Program-made: the position numbers and the translations under genes | Notes under the pieces: model-generated | Database searches by the model: none | What the model saw: the letters and a program-made list of their open reading frames with translations, nothing else | What the model was told of the DNA's origin: nothing | In this document: in pieces, positions 16,575-25,100 of the stretch | How positions within the stretch are numbered: the stretch's first letter is position 1 | Layout of the letters: every line of letters starts with the position of its first letter | NCBI GenBank assembly: GCA_958402795.1 | Contig: CATXUX010000018.1 | Span: 9,221 to 73,220 of the forward strand | DNA from: an uncultured Lachnospiraceae bacterium | Lineage (GTDB): Bacteria > Bacillota > Clostridia > Lachnospirales > Lachnospiraceae | Length of the DNA stretch: 64,000 bases | Reading direction: 5' to 3'

Positions 16575-18426
16575 CGTAATAATGACTCATATCGTCGGAA
16601 TCACGATTCTTTTTCAGGGCAAATAATTCTTCCATGCAAAGAGTGACCTTTGCTTTGATACTCTGCTGCGGAATGAATTTTTTCAGATTGCCGATCGACA
16701 TTCCCACGGCGGACGCCATTGCAGGATTTTCCAGCAGATATCCGATATGTCTGGTCAGAATTTCATGACCTTCCGGATCCGCCTGAATTTCCTGAATCGT
16801 GCTGTCTTCGTTGAACCGGCTGTCTGCGGAGGCAAGGCTTCCGGTATTGCGTGTCGCATATGCGGGCATTTCTGTGATATCATAGGACCGGTTTTCCCCG
16901 CCAAGGTGATAGAGCGGGACCTTGCCGGTGAGCAGCGGCGCGTTTTGCTCAAAGTCGTACCAGATTCCGCTTAGCACGGTCGGTTCTTCTCCTTCTTCTA
17001 CCCATTTCATAACAGCGGTCATTCCTTCCGCCATAGTAAGACTCAGACCGGGCTGTACAAGATCGGTGTGCCCTCCGCCCGGAGTCATAAAGAGACGAAG
17101 ATATTGATTTACCTCAGCTTCACTGCCATACCGTTCTACCACACGTTTATAATAGTCAAGAGTGCCGTCGCTTGGAATCGTGTCATCATTGACTGCATGG
17201 GTAAGAAGGATTTTAGCTTTGCAGTCCGCCGCATTTTTTAAATCCGGATTGTTGCACTCCAGACACCCCATATCCCGCAGACTCTGGTAAAAGACTTCTT
17301 CAAACTCACGATAAGTGATGTTCTGCCAGTCATAACTCATATCTCGTTTCAGCCAGGAATTGACGTAATAAGCGGACAGTGCGTTTATGACAGGGATGTA
17401 GCTTCCGTCTTCCTGCTGTTTGTAGTAGCAGCCGCCGGGTTCTCCTAAGATTCCGGAGCTCCAGAAGTGGGTTCCGGGGCGGAAGCCATACCAGAGAAAA
17501 TGTCCGTCCCGAGTATGCGGGCCGTCAAAGATCCGTTTTGCCACACGCGCGTCTTCTGTAGTTACCGACCCATCTTTTGCCTCCAGCCCGACGCAGGAAT
17601 ACGGATCAAAATCCGGCAGATCAGAACACTCAATAAAATCATAGGTTCCGCCGCTTTGCCGGATCGCTTCGGCGCGGAACAATTCCTGCTTTGCCGGAGA
17701 TACGATATGCTTTTCTTCGTTCATGACTACGAGCGGCCAGAGGAAGGCGGTGAAAAGTCCTGTCCAGTTGATCGCGGGATCGACAGACCAGTACCCGTCA
17801 TAATCCTCCGGGTAGAGCTGTGCTTCGGTCAATGTCTGGCGTCCGCCGCCGGAAGCGCCCTGCAGATAGGAATAAGAAATTTTCTCTCCATAGACTGCTT
17901 CAATGACTGCTTTTGCAATGACGGTCATCGTATGGGTGGAACGATACGCCAGATTCAGCACAAGATCATAGTCGATTTTTCCGGTTTCTTCGTCCAGACC
18001 GAAGTAAAATGTTTCGCCGGGGACGCCTCCGTCTGTGTTTGCCGTTGCAAAACCGTTGGAAATCGCATTGAACGGCATCACGATGCGGTTTTCACGTCCC
18101 ATTACTTCATAAAGATGAAGGGTGCGTACTCCGCCTCCGGTACAGCCGAGGAACCGGCCGTTCCAGTCCAGAGGACAATAGATATTGATGGTTGCCGGAG
18201 TAGTCCCGTATCCCGCTTCACGTAAAATAATGTGGAAGGCCTGGGGACGGTCTTCTTTCGCGTCTTCCAATTGTACAGAGACAAGGGACACATTGGGAAA
18301 TGCAGAAAGTGCGCCGGTGATCGTTCCCTCGGTACAGCGCGCCTTGAGCGCTTCGGCATCCGGATTTTTTCCTGTGCGGATCCAGCGGTTGATCGCTGTG
18401 GTTTCATAGGTGAATTTTTGAGCCAT
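16552..18426 (-). CDS. Tannase / feruloyl esterase family alpha/beta-hydrolase
   Basis: Predicted to cleave galloyl, feruloyl or coumaroyl esters. The 624-residue protein has an alpha/beta-hydrolase core with the nucleophile elbow QGASGGGRQ (Ser192), a candidate acid in AVNDDTIPSDG near residue 425 and a catalytic histidine in TPGGGHTDL near residue 470, the order found in the tannase family. No signal peptide is present, so ester cleavage would occur in the cytoplasm. Residues about 538-604 form the C-terminal helical module seen in four other enzymes of this locus. It is transcribed away from a TetR gene. Which acyl group it removes is unknown. Confidence 0.85.
   Translation of the reverse strand: MAQKFTYETTAINRWIRTGKNPDAEALKARCTEGTITGALSAFPNVSLVSVQLEDAKEDRPQAFHIILREAGYGTTPATINIYCPLDWNGRFLGCTGGGVRTLHLYEVMGRENRIVMPFNAISNGFATANTDGGVPGETFYFGLDEETGKIDYDLVLNLAYRSTHTMTVIAKAVIEAVYGEKISYSYLQGASGGGRQTLTEAQLYPEDYDGYWSVDPAINWTGLFTAFLWPLVVMNEEKHIVSPAKQELFRAEAIRQSGGTYDFIECSDLPDFDPYSCVGLEAKDGSVTTEDARVAKRIFDGPHTRDGHFLWYGFRPGTHFWSSGILGEPGGCYYKQQEDGSYIPVINALSAYYVNSWLKRDMSYDWQNITYREFEEVFYQSLRDMGCLECNNPDLKNAADCKAKILLTHAVNDDTIPSDGTLDYYKRVVERYGSEAEVNQYLRLFMTPGGGHTDLVQPGLSLTMAEGMTAVMKWVEEGEEPTVLSGIWYDFEQNAPLLTGKVPLYHLGGENRSYDITEMPAYATRNTGSLASADSRFNEDSTIQEIQADPEGHEILTRHIGYLLENPAMASAVGMSIGNLKKFIPQQSIKAKVTLCMEELFALKKNRDSDDMSHYYGNTDAHF
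16615..16815 (-). other. C-terminal helical module in tannase homologue
   Basis: Residues about 538-604 show the pattern FNEDSTIQEI...DPEG...L...P...MSIGNLKKFIP...EEL. The same arrangement occurs at the C-termini of both GH78 enzymes, the first GH2 and the 329-residue esterase. Confidence 0.55.
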
Positions 18427-18451
18427 AGTCCGTTCTCCTTTTTTAAATAAA

Positions 18452-18484
18452 CAACTGTTGCTTTTGAAACAAAACCAGTATAAA
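18452..18484. promoter_or_regulatory. Overlapping divergent promoters with palindrome (tannase / TetR)
   Basis: The 9-base palindrome CAACTGTTG (18452-18460) lies between the divergent genes. A -10-like TATAAA (18479-18484, + strand) and TATACT (18478-18483 read on the - strand) overlap, so one bound repressor could control both genes. The operator role is inference. Confidence 0.35.
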
Positions 18485-18568
18485 ATGAAAAGTATAAAAA
18501 ATCAATACAACAGATGCAAACACAACAGGAATGAGCGATTATGTATGATTTGCAGAAAGGAAACAAAA

Positions 18569-19159
18569 ATGAGTAAGACAGGAGAGACAAAGATCGAGAA
18601 TACGAAACGGGAACTTTTGAACGCATTTTGCCGCCTGAGCAGAGAACACGCGGCGGATGAGATTACGGTTTCGATGCTCTGCCGGGAAGCAGACATCAAC
18701 CGGACAACATTCTATAAGCATTATCATGTCCCGACAGACGTCATTCTGGAAGAGACACAGAAAATAATGGAATATGCGCTGCAGTACAATGAGGAAAACC
18801 ATTTGGATGAGAGAAAATCTATTTTGAAGCTGTGCGAACTGTGCTATGAGCATAAAGAATTACTCCAGCTATACATGAGAGTGAGCGGGAATCTTGCAAA
18901 AATGATTTTCCAGATCGTGCAGGAAAAAAGCGAAGGGATGCAGTTTTTGAAAAAGAAAGAAAATATATTTCTTTCCGGCGGAATCACGCAGACGGTATGT
19001 ATGTGGATGGTGCAGGGATACCAGGAGACGCCGGAAGAGATGACAGAGCTGCTGCTGACATATATCCGGGCGTTCCGGGATGCAGGAAAAAAGATTTCGA
19101 AAACTAGAAATTGTGCTAGCGGAAGTAAAAACTGTTCTAAATACGAAAAGAAAAACTGA
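18569..19159 (+). CDS. TetR-family transcriptional regulator
   Basis: Repressor-type regulator of 196 residues. The start MSKTGETK follows GAAAGGAAAC; a longer frame from 18458 would include promoter sequence. The N-terminal helix-turn-helix is ITVSMLCREADINRTTFYKHYHV near residues 33-55, followed by an all-helical ligand domain with a hydrophobic C-terminal helix (TQTVCMWMVQGYQETPEEM). It is divergent from the tannase gene, suggesting that it senses an aromatic acid or the ester. Oddly, its last 16-17 codons contain both half-sites of the promoter for the following rhamnosidase gene. Confidence 0.85.
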   Translation: MSKTGETKIENTKRELLNAFCRLSREHAADEITVSMLCREADINRTTFYKHYHVPTDVILEETQKIMEYALQYNEENHLDERKSILKLCELCYEHKELLQLYMRVSGNLAKMIFQIVQEKSEGMQFLKKKENIFLSGGITQTVCMWMVQGYQETPEEMTELLLTYIRAFRDAGKKISKTRNCASGSKNCSKYEKKN

Positions 19160-19167
19160 GCTACAAT
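19103..19167 (+). promoter_or_regulatory. AraC-type regulon promoter 2 (GH78), inside the TetR 3' end
   Basis: TGCTAG at 19114-19119 and TTCTAA at 19135-19140 have starts 21 bp apart, with a TAAAAAC spacer core. The -10 box TACAAT lies at 19162-19167. The upstream stretch CTAGAAATTGTGCTAG is identical to that of promoter 3. The half-sites are also TetR codons. Confidence 0.72.
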
Positions 19168-19231
19168 AAAAGAAATCAAGAACGATTCTGCACGGCAGAA
19201 CAGGTCATGCAGAATACGAGGGAGGGACATT

Positions 19232-22021
19232 ATGGATATCATTTCATGTAAAGTCAATCATCTGCAAAATCCTCTGGGATATACCATGGAGCATGTGACA
19301 TTTTCCTATGTGGTGAAAAATGCAAAAGGGAAAAGGCAGACCGCTGCACGGATCCGCGTCTATGCAGAAGAAGAGTGCCGCACGGTCATTTATGATACCG
19401 GACTGAGCTCTCAGATCAACAGCTGCGCACATACGGTGAAGCTGGAGCTGGAGCCGCGCACTCGTTATTTCTGGAATGTAGAAGTACATACAGACGCCGG
19501 CGAAGAGGCTGTGAGCGAGCTGAACTGGTTTGAGACGGCGAAGCAGGACGAACCATGGACAGGAAAGTGGATCACCTGTGATTCTACGAAAGAGAGACAT
19601 CCTGTGTTCAGTAAAGAACTGAAGCTGGAAGGGCAAATTGCCTCCGCCAGATTGTATATCTGCGGTCTGGGATTGTATGAAGCCTACTGGAATGGGAAAA
19701 AGGCGGGGGATGAATTTATGACACCCTATTCGAACGACTATAACAGCTGGCTGCAGTATCAGACGTATGATATTACGGAAGCGGTGGAGCTGGAGAACCG
19801 GGTGGATGTGCTGCTTGGAAACGGCTGGTATAAAAGTCCTTTCGGACTCACTGCAAGCAGACTGAGGACACCCGCTTATTCGGGAACCTGGAAATTGATC
19901 GCGGAGATCCATATTTTATATGAAGACGGAAGGGAAACTGTATACGGTACGGATGAAAGCTGGATGGTAACGCGCAGTGACATTACGGCCTCCGGAATTT
20001 ATGACGGTGAAGCCGCAGACAGTACACTGACGCAGGAAGAGGAAGAAGCGGCGGTACTGTGTACGGAGGAGATGGCGCCGCTTACCGCCCGTCTGAGTGT
20101 CCCGGTACGTGTGCAGGAGGAACTTCCGGTCAAAGAGATCCTGCATACCCCGGCTGGGGAAACGGTTCTGGATCTGGGGCAGAATATGGCGGGGACGTTT
20201 CGTCTGAAGGTGCATGTGCCGCGTGAGACAAGGGTGCATCTGCAGTTTGGAGAGGTCCTGCAGGAAGGCAATTTTTATCGTGGAAATCTGCGGCTTGCAA
20301 GGGCGGAATATATCTGGGTATCCGATGGAACAGAACAAGTGCTGCAGCCGCATTTTACCTTCTATGGATACCGGTATGTAAAAGTGGAAGGGATTCCGGA
20401 TATCCGGAAAGAGGATTTTACCGGACTGGCGCTTTATTCGGAACTGGAGCAGAGAGGGGAACTGACGACCGGAAACGGACTGGTAAATCAGTTGATCTCG
20501 AATATCCGCTGGGGGCAGAAGAGCAATTTCCTCGATGTGCCGACGGACTGTCCGCAGAGAAACGAACGGCTGGGGTGGACCGGGGACGCACAGGTGTTTT
20601 GTCCTTCGGCAAATTATCTGACAGACTGTTATGCTTTTTTCCGGAAATATCTCAAAGATATGGCCCGGGAGCAGGAAAACTTTCAGGGAATGGTTCCGGA
20701 TGTGATCCCATCTGTAGGAATGACCGGATGCTCGAGTGCGTGGGGCGATGCTTCGTGCATCATTCCGTGGACCTTGTATGTATATAACGCAGACCGCTCG
20801 ATTCTGGAAGAACAATACGAGAGTATGAAAGCATGGGTAGACTATATTACCAAAGTAGACGGGGAAGATCATGGCTGGAGAAACGTGTTCCATTATGGAG
20901 ACTGGCTGGCGCTGGATCATCCGTCAAACCGGACAGACCAGACAAGGGGGAGGACTGATGAAGCGTTCGTTGCGGATGTGTATTACTTAAACAGCGCGCG
21001 TATTCTGGCAAAGACAGCAGAGCTGCTTGGAAATACAGCAGATGCAAAACGATACACAGACCTGGCGGAAAAGATCCTGACAGGGATTCAGGAAGAGTTT
21101 TATTCAAAAACAGGGCGGTGCTGTATTGATACACAGACCGGATATCTGCTGACACTGAAGCATGGATTGACCGAGGCAGAGGACCGGAACCGGCAGGCCT
21201 TGATCAAGTCTCTGGATGATGTGGACGGACAGCTCCGGACCGGATTCATCGGAACCCCGCTGTTGTGTAATGTGCTTTCCGAGATCGGGGAATCTAAGAT
21301 GGCGTATGACCTGCTTCTGAATGAGGACTGTCCGGGGTGGCTGTATGAAGTGAAAATGGGAGCTACAACAGTATGGGAGCGCTGGAACAGCATTTTGCCG
21401 GACGGCCACATCTCAGAGGAAGGAATGAACAGCCTGAATCATTATGCTTACGGTTCCGTTATGGAATGGATGTGGAAGCATATGGCAGGAATCCGCCCCT
21501 GCGAAAACGCTCCCGGATTCCGGGAGGTGGTCATGGAACCACAGCCGGACTGGCGGATCCGGTCGGTAAGCGCAAACTATGTCTCTGCATCGGGAACGTA
21601 TAAGATTGCATGGAAAGAGACAGACGCAGAGCATATAAGCGTGGAGACAGAAGTGCCGTTTGGGTGTACGGCATATCTGAAACTGCCGTATGCGCCGGAC
21701 TCCGTGTTCGAAGATCGTTCGAATCCCATGTTTAACAGGGTGAAAGACGGAATCTGTATTCTGGAAGCCGGGAAATATCAGGTCAGCTATAAGACAACAA
21801 TATATTTACGGAAGATATACAGTCTGGAAATGCCGATGAAAGAGTTGGCGGCAAATGAAGCATGCAGAAAGATCATAGAGCAGGAAGCGCCGGAACTTCT
21901 GATGCTGCCGCAGGGAATGTGGGATCTTTCTGTAAAGGAGATCCAGTGCAAATATGGAGACGGAACGTACACTCCGGCGATGGAGCGGACGGATCTGCTG
22001 CTTCGGGAAGTCGGAAATTAA
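19232..22021 (+). CDS. Alpha-L-rhamnosidase, GH78
   Basis: Removes terminal alpha-L-rhamnose from glycosides. The 929-residue protein has the GH78 layout: beta-sandwich domains (about 1-400), an (alpha/alpha)6 barrel (about 410-760) and a C-terminal beta domain. The catalytic signature DCPQRNERLGWTGD begins near residue 435 and supplies the conserved acidic residues; the second catalytic Glu is in GATTVWERWNS near residue 715. YGYRYVKVEG is also typical. No signal peptide is present. Residues about 863-929 are the shared C-terminal helical module. GAGGGAGGGAC is the ribosome binding site. It is a paralogue of the 804-residue enzyme in the sub-island. Confidence 0.94.
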   Translation: MDIISCKVNHLQNPLGYTMEHVTFSYVVKNAKGKRQTAARIRVYAEEECRTVIYDTGLSSQINSCAHTVKLELEPRTRYFWNVEVHTDAGEEAVSELNWFETAKQDEPWTGKWITCDSTKERHPVFSKELKLEGQIASARLYICGLGLYEAYWNGKKAGDEFMTPYSNDYNSWLQYQTYDITEAVELENRVDVLLGNGWYKSPFGLTASRLRTPAYSGTWKLIAEIHILYEDGRETVYGTDESWMVTRSDITASGIYDGEAADSTLTQEEEEAAVLCTEEMAPLTARLSVPVRVQEELPVKEILHTPAGETVLDLGQNMAGTFRLKVHVPRETRVHLQFGEVLQEGNFYRGNLRLARAEYIWVSDGTEQVLQPHFTFYGYRYVKVEGIPDIRKEDFTGLALYSELEQRGELTTGNGLVNQLISNIRWGQKSNFLDVPTDCPQRNERLGWTGDAQVFCPSANYLTDCYAFFRKYLKDMAREQENFQGMVPDVIPSVGMTGCSSAWGDASCIIPWTLYVYNADRSILEEQYESMKAWVDYITKVDGEDHGWRNVFHYGDWLALDHPSNRTDQTRGRTDEAFVADVYYLNSARILAKTAELLGNTADAKRYTDLAEKILTGIQEEFYSKTGRCCIDTQTGYLLTLKHGLTEAEDRNRQALIKSLDDVDGQLRTGFIGTPLLCNVLSEIGESKMAYDLLLNEDCPGWLYEVKMGATTVWERWNSILPDGHISEEGMNSLNHYAYGSVMEWMWKHMAGIRPCENAPGFREVVMEPQPDWRIRSVSANYVSASGTYKIAWKETDAEHISVETEVPFGCTAYLKLPYAPDSVFEDRSNPMFNRVKDGICILEAGKYQVSYKTTIYLRKIYSLEMPMKELAANEACRKIIEQEAPELLMLPQGMWDLSVKEIQCKYGDGTYTPAMERTDLLLREVGN
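21818..22018 (+). other. C-terminal helical module in GH78 enzyme A
   Basis: Residues about 863-929, YSLEMPMKEL...NEACRKIIEQ...P...LSVKEI, align by eye with the tail modules of four other enzymes in this locus. Confidence 0.55.
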
Positions 22022-22055
22022 GTACATCGATTAAGAATCCACCGGTCATAGATGT

Positions 22056-22119
22056 ACTAGAAATTGTGCTAGTGAAAGCAAAAATCGTTCTAAAGAAAAG
22101 AGAGAAATACCAATATACT
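22056..22119 (+). promoter_or_regulatory. AraC-type regulon promoter 3 (GPH symporter)
   Basis: TGCTAG at 22067-22072 and TTCTAA at 22088-22093 have starts 21 bp apart, with a GCAAAAAT spacer core. The -10 box TATACT lies at 22114-22119, 26 bp after the second half-site start. It begins with the same CTAGAAATTGTGCTAG as promoter 2. Confidence 0.75.
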
Positions 22120-22171
22120 ATAGTTATAAGAGCACATGAGAGTTTCGTGATGCAATAGAAGGAGGCGCTAT

Positions 22172-23659
22172 ATGAAAACAAAAGCTGAAAATGTAGCAGT
22201 GGAGCAAAATGAGGTTCAGTACCGCAGAGCCAAAACATGGCAGATTGCTATGTTTACTCTGGTAAATGGAGCAAACATGGCATTTTACGTACTGATGACT
22301 TATGTCAGTTATCTTGCAAATGCAGGATACGGGATCGCGGTGGCAGTCACCGGAGTGATCATGACGGCAACCAGATTATTTGACGGTGTTACGGATCCGA
22401 TCATCGCACTGGTTGTAGACCGGTTTAATACGCGGTTCGGAAAAATCCGCATTCTGATGTGGATCGGCTGGGCGATCGAGTCAGTAGCTTGTCTGACCAT
22501 GTTTGTGTTTGGAAGTAATGGACAGCATGGAATCGTATTTTTTGTAATCGCTTATCTGCTGTATATTATCGGGTATACGGTGTTCGGCGTGTCAACCAAT
22601 ATCGTAGGACCTGTTATGACAAACGATCCGAAGCAGAGACCGATGCTGAGCCGCTGGAGTACGATGTATAGCTATTTATTTCCGATGATCATCAACATCG
22701 TTGTCACAATGGTACTTCTTCCGCGGTATGGAAATGAATACAATGTACCGATGCTGTCAGCTACTTGTATTTTTACCATAGTCTTCGCTGCCGTTATGGT
22801 TGCACTGGCATGCATCGGCGTGAAAGACATCGACAAACCGGAAAATTTTGTTTCGGTGAATGTAGAGAAAAAAGAAGAAAAGAAAGTATCCTTTAAGGAT
22901 ATGGGAGCGCTTATCAAAGGAAATAAAGCGTTTCAGATGTACATCGTCGCGGCTGCCTCTGATAAACTGGCGCTGACGACAAGCGGACAGGCTGTCGTTG
23001 CAACGATGTTTTATGGAATTATTATCGGAAATATGCAGCTTGGAACCATCTTTTCGGTTGCAACGATGCTGCCGTCCATCTTGTTCCTGTTTATCTCAAC
23101 AAGCATGGCGGCAAAAAAAGGAAACAAAGAATCTATGGTGACATGGACGTGGGCATGTATGGCAATTGCCGTGATCGCGGTTGTATTTTGTGCACTAACG
23201 GACATGACCAAGATTATGCGTGCAATCGTTCCGACCGTGATCTTCTTTATCATCATGCTGCTGTTCGGAGGATTTAAAATGGGCGTTTCCGCCTGCACCG
23301 GTGCGATGATGCATGATATCGTGGATTACGAGTTCTCCCGTACTTCTACATTTATGCCGGGTACTGTGGCAGCTACATATTCTTTCGTGGATAAGCTGAT
23401 TTCCGCACTGGCTTCAACCGTGGCAACCTGCTGTGTGGCGCTGATCGGATTCCGCGATGTGATGCCGCAGCCGACAGATACGGCGACAACACCGATCTTC
23501 TGGATGACCATGTTTTTGATGTTCGGATTACCGCTGATCGGATGGATCTGTACGGTGGTTTCCATGAAGTTCTATCCATTGTCAAAGGATAAGATGGTAG
23601 AAGTTCAGAAGAAAAACCAGGAAATCCGAAAAGCAGCCGAAACAGTGATAGAAGAATAA
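22172..23659 (+). CDS. GPH-family glycoside/cation symporter 1
   Basis: Twelve-helix major-facilitator-type transporter of the glycoside-pentoside-hexuronide family, 495 residues, importing sugars or small glycosides with Na+ or H+. The N-terminal region FYVLMTYVSYLANAGYGIAV and the loop DGVTDPIIALVVDRFNTRFGKIR (cation/sugar site region, residues 70-92) are family hallmarks. It is less like the other two GPH proteins in this window than those are to each other. It has a strong ribosome binding site (AGAAGGAGG), its own regulon promoter and a terminator behind it, so it is monocistronic and probably a main entry route for the inducing glycoside. Confidence 0.9.
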   Translation: MKTKAENVAVEQNEVQYRRAKTWQIAMFTLVNGANMAFYVLMTYVSYLANAGYGIAVAVTGVIMTATRLFDGVTDPIIALVVDRFNTRFGKIRILMWIGWAIESVACLTMFVFGSNGQHGIVFFVIAYLLYIIGYTVFGVSTNIVGPVMTNDPKQRPMLSRWSTMYSYLFPMIINIVVTMVLLPRYGNEYNVPMLSATCIFTIVFAAVMVALACIGVKDIDKPENFVSVNVEKKEEKKVSFKDMGALIKGNKAFQMYIVAAASDKLALTTSGQAVVATMFYGIIIGNMQLGTIFSVATMLPSILFLFISTSMAAKKGNKESMVTWTWACMAIAVIAVVFCALTDMTKIMRAIVPTVIFFIIMLLFGGFKMGVSACTGAMMHDIVDYEFSRTSTFMPGTVAATYSFVDKLISALASTVATCCVALIGFRDVMPQPTDTATTPIFWMTMFLMFGLPLIGWICTVVSMKFYPLSKDKMVEVQKKNQEIRKAAETVIEE

Positions 23660-23676
23660 TGATCGAAATAAAACGC

Positions 23677-23705
23677 CGCCGCCTTGAAAAAGGCGGCGCT
23701 TTTGT
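23677..23705 (+). terminator. Rho-independent terminator after GPH symporter 1
   Basis: A 9-bp GC-rich stem CGCCGCCTT / AAGGCGGCG with a GAAA loop is followed by CTTTTGTG. Confidence 0.9.
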
Positions 23706-23708
23706 GTT

Positions 23709-23727
23709 ACCATATAAATAATATGGT
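23709..23727. promoter_or_regulatory. Perfect inverted repeat at the AraC 2 start region
   Basis: ACCATAT, a 5-base AT spacer and ATATGGT form a palindrome only 17 bases before the TTG start of AraC 2 and just after a terminator. It contains the only plausible -10 sequence (TATAAA), so it may combine promoter and operator. Confidence 0.45.
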
Positions 23728-23744
23728 GAAAAGAGGCGAAGGCG

Positions 23745-24968
23745 TTGGAAAAAGATAACATCAGACAGTTTGGCGAATTGATGGAGGCGTTTGGGTTAAA
23801 AATGGATCGTTTCAGCTCGGAAGACTGTGACGTGGAAACGTTTGATCTGGGAATACGAAATCTGCTCTATGAGCATTATGACTATAAAACCGGGCTCCGG
23901 AAGATGGAAGAACACTTTGAAGAGAATGTGGTCTATATGGTAAAGGATATCTTTGAGACCCGGTATGTATCGCTTTTGCTTCCGGAGCAGTTCAGAAAGG
24001 GCAGCGTGAAGGAATTTCTGCATTTCGGACCGTACATTACCGGCAATCCGGATGAAATCGTGGACTGGGTTATGGAAAAAAATCAATTTCCGGCCTATCT
24101 GAAAAAGGAATTAAAGGAATACTATTACGGACTTCCGCTTGTGAAATCGGAAGATGTTCTCGAAGCGGTGATTCTCAATCAGGCAGGGTACATATTCGGA
24201 CAGGAACAGGTAGAACTCCGCCGTCTTGAAAATGTCAATATCAGTCATTTTTCTATGAGGAATCTGGCAAAAGAAACGGAACCAAAACTGTCTGTGGCGA
24301 TGATCGAAGAAAAATATAAATACGAAGAGCAGATGATGGAGGCAGTCCGGGCAGGAGATCTGGAGAAGGTGATCGAGGCGGGAAAAGGATTCCGCACGCA
24401 TCCGGTTCCGAAGCGGTGCGAGGACAATCTGCGGAACGCAAAAAATATGATGGTGATCTGGAATACGCTGTTTCGGAAAGCCGTGCAGGAGGCAGGAGTA
24501 CATCCTGCGCATATCGATCATATTTCTGAAATGTTTGCAAAAAGAATAGAAGCTGCCGGGCATATGAGTGAACTGCAGACGCTTGGCCACGAAATGATGC
24601 GGAAATATTGCCTGCTTGTCCGCAATCATTCGCTGAGGGGGTATTCTGCGATCGTCCGGGATACGCTGAACTATATTGACTTTCATCTGAAAGAGAAGCT
24701 GTCGCTCAAGCTCCTGGCGGAACAGGTGAATGCGAATGCGAGCTATTTATCAACACAGTTCCGCAGAGAGACGGGGAAGACCGTGACTGATTACATCAAT
24801 GAAAGCCGCATCCACAATTCACTGATCTATCTGGCGACGACAGATATGCCGATCCAGACGGTTGCAGAAATGGTGGGAATTGATGATGAGAATTACTACG
24901 CACGCCTGTTTAAAAAGTATCAGAAGCAGACGGCGAAGCAGTACCGGGAACTGATGCAGTCAAAGTAG
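23745..24968 (+). CDS. AraC-family transcriptional regulator 2
   Basis: A 407-residue paralogue of AraC 1 with the same layout: an N-terminal ~295-residue sensing region (including EVGVHPAHID-like GVHPAHIDHIS) and a C-terminal pair of helix-turn-helix units (KLLAEQVNANASYLSTQF and PIQTVAEMVGIDDENYYARLF). The best start is TTG, preceded by AAGAGGCGAAG; the next in-frame Met is 12 residues in. A rare start and a very short leader suggest low expression. It lies directly after a regulon-controlled symporter. Either this protein or AraC 1, or both, could bind the shared promoter element. Confidence 0.88.
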   Translation: MEKDNIRQFGELMEAFGLKMDRFSSEDCDVETFDLGIRNLLYEHYDYKTGLRKMEEHFEENVVYMVKDIFETRYVSLLLPEQFRKGSVKEFLHFGPYITGNPDEIVDWVMEKNQFPAYLKKELKEYYYGLPLVKSEDVLEAVILNQAGYIFGQEQVELRRLENVNISHFSMRNLAKETEPKLSVAMIEEKYKYEEQMMEAVRAGDLEKVIEAGKGFRTHPVPKRCEDNLRNAKNMMVIWNTLFRKAVQEAGVHPAHIDHISEMFAKRIEAAGHMSELQTLGHEMMRKYCLLVRNHSLRGYSAIVRDTLNYIDFHLKEKLSLKLLAEQVNANASYLSTQFRRETGKTVTDYINESRIHNSLIYLATTDMPIQTVAEMVGIDDENYYARLFKKYQKQTAKQYRELMQSK

Positions 24969-25036
24969 TTAAGTATATGGCGAGGGCCGTCAGAAGAACA
25001 GGGCGGTAGAATTGAAATTATGTATTCCCTTTCGGC

Positions 25037-25065
25037 TTGCGTAGTCAGATGTACAGTGGTAAGAT
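25037..25065 (+). promoter_or_regulatory. Sigma-A-like promoter of the AAA-ATPase gene
   Basis: TTGCGT at 25037-25042, a 17-base spacer and TAAGAT at 25060-25065, about 36 bases before the start codon. The rest of the gap after the AraC gene shows no other clear element. Confidence 0.5.
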
Positions 25066-25100
25066 AAAAGCATGTAAAAGTCGGAAAGGAGGCGGCGGTA

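Noticed and set aside
24969..25100. tRNA or small RNA gene in the gap after AraC 2
   Set aside because: No cloverleaf or conserved RNA motif was found; the gap is explained by a promoter and leader.
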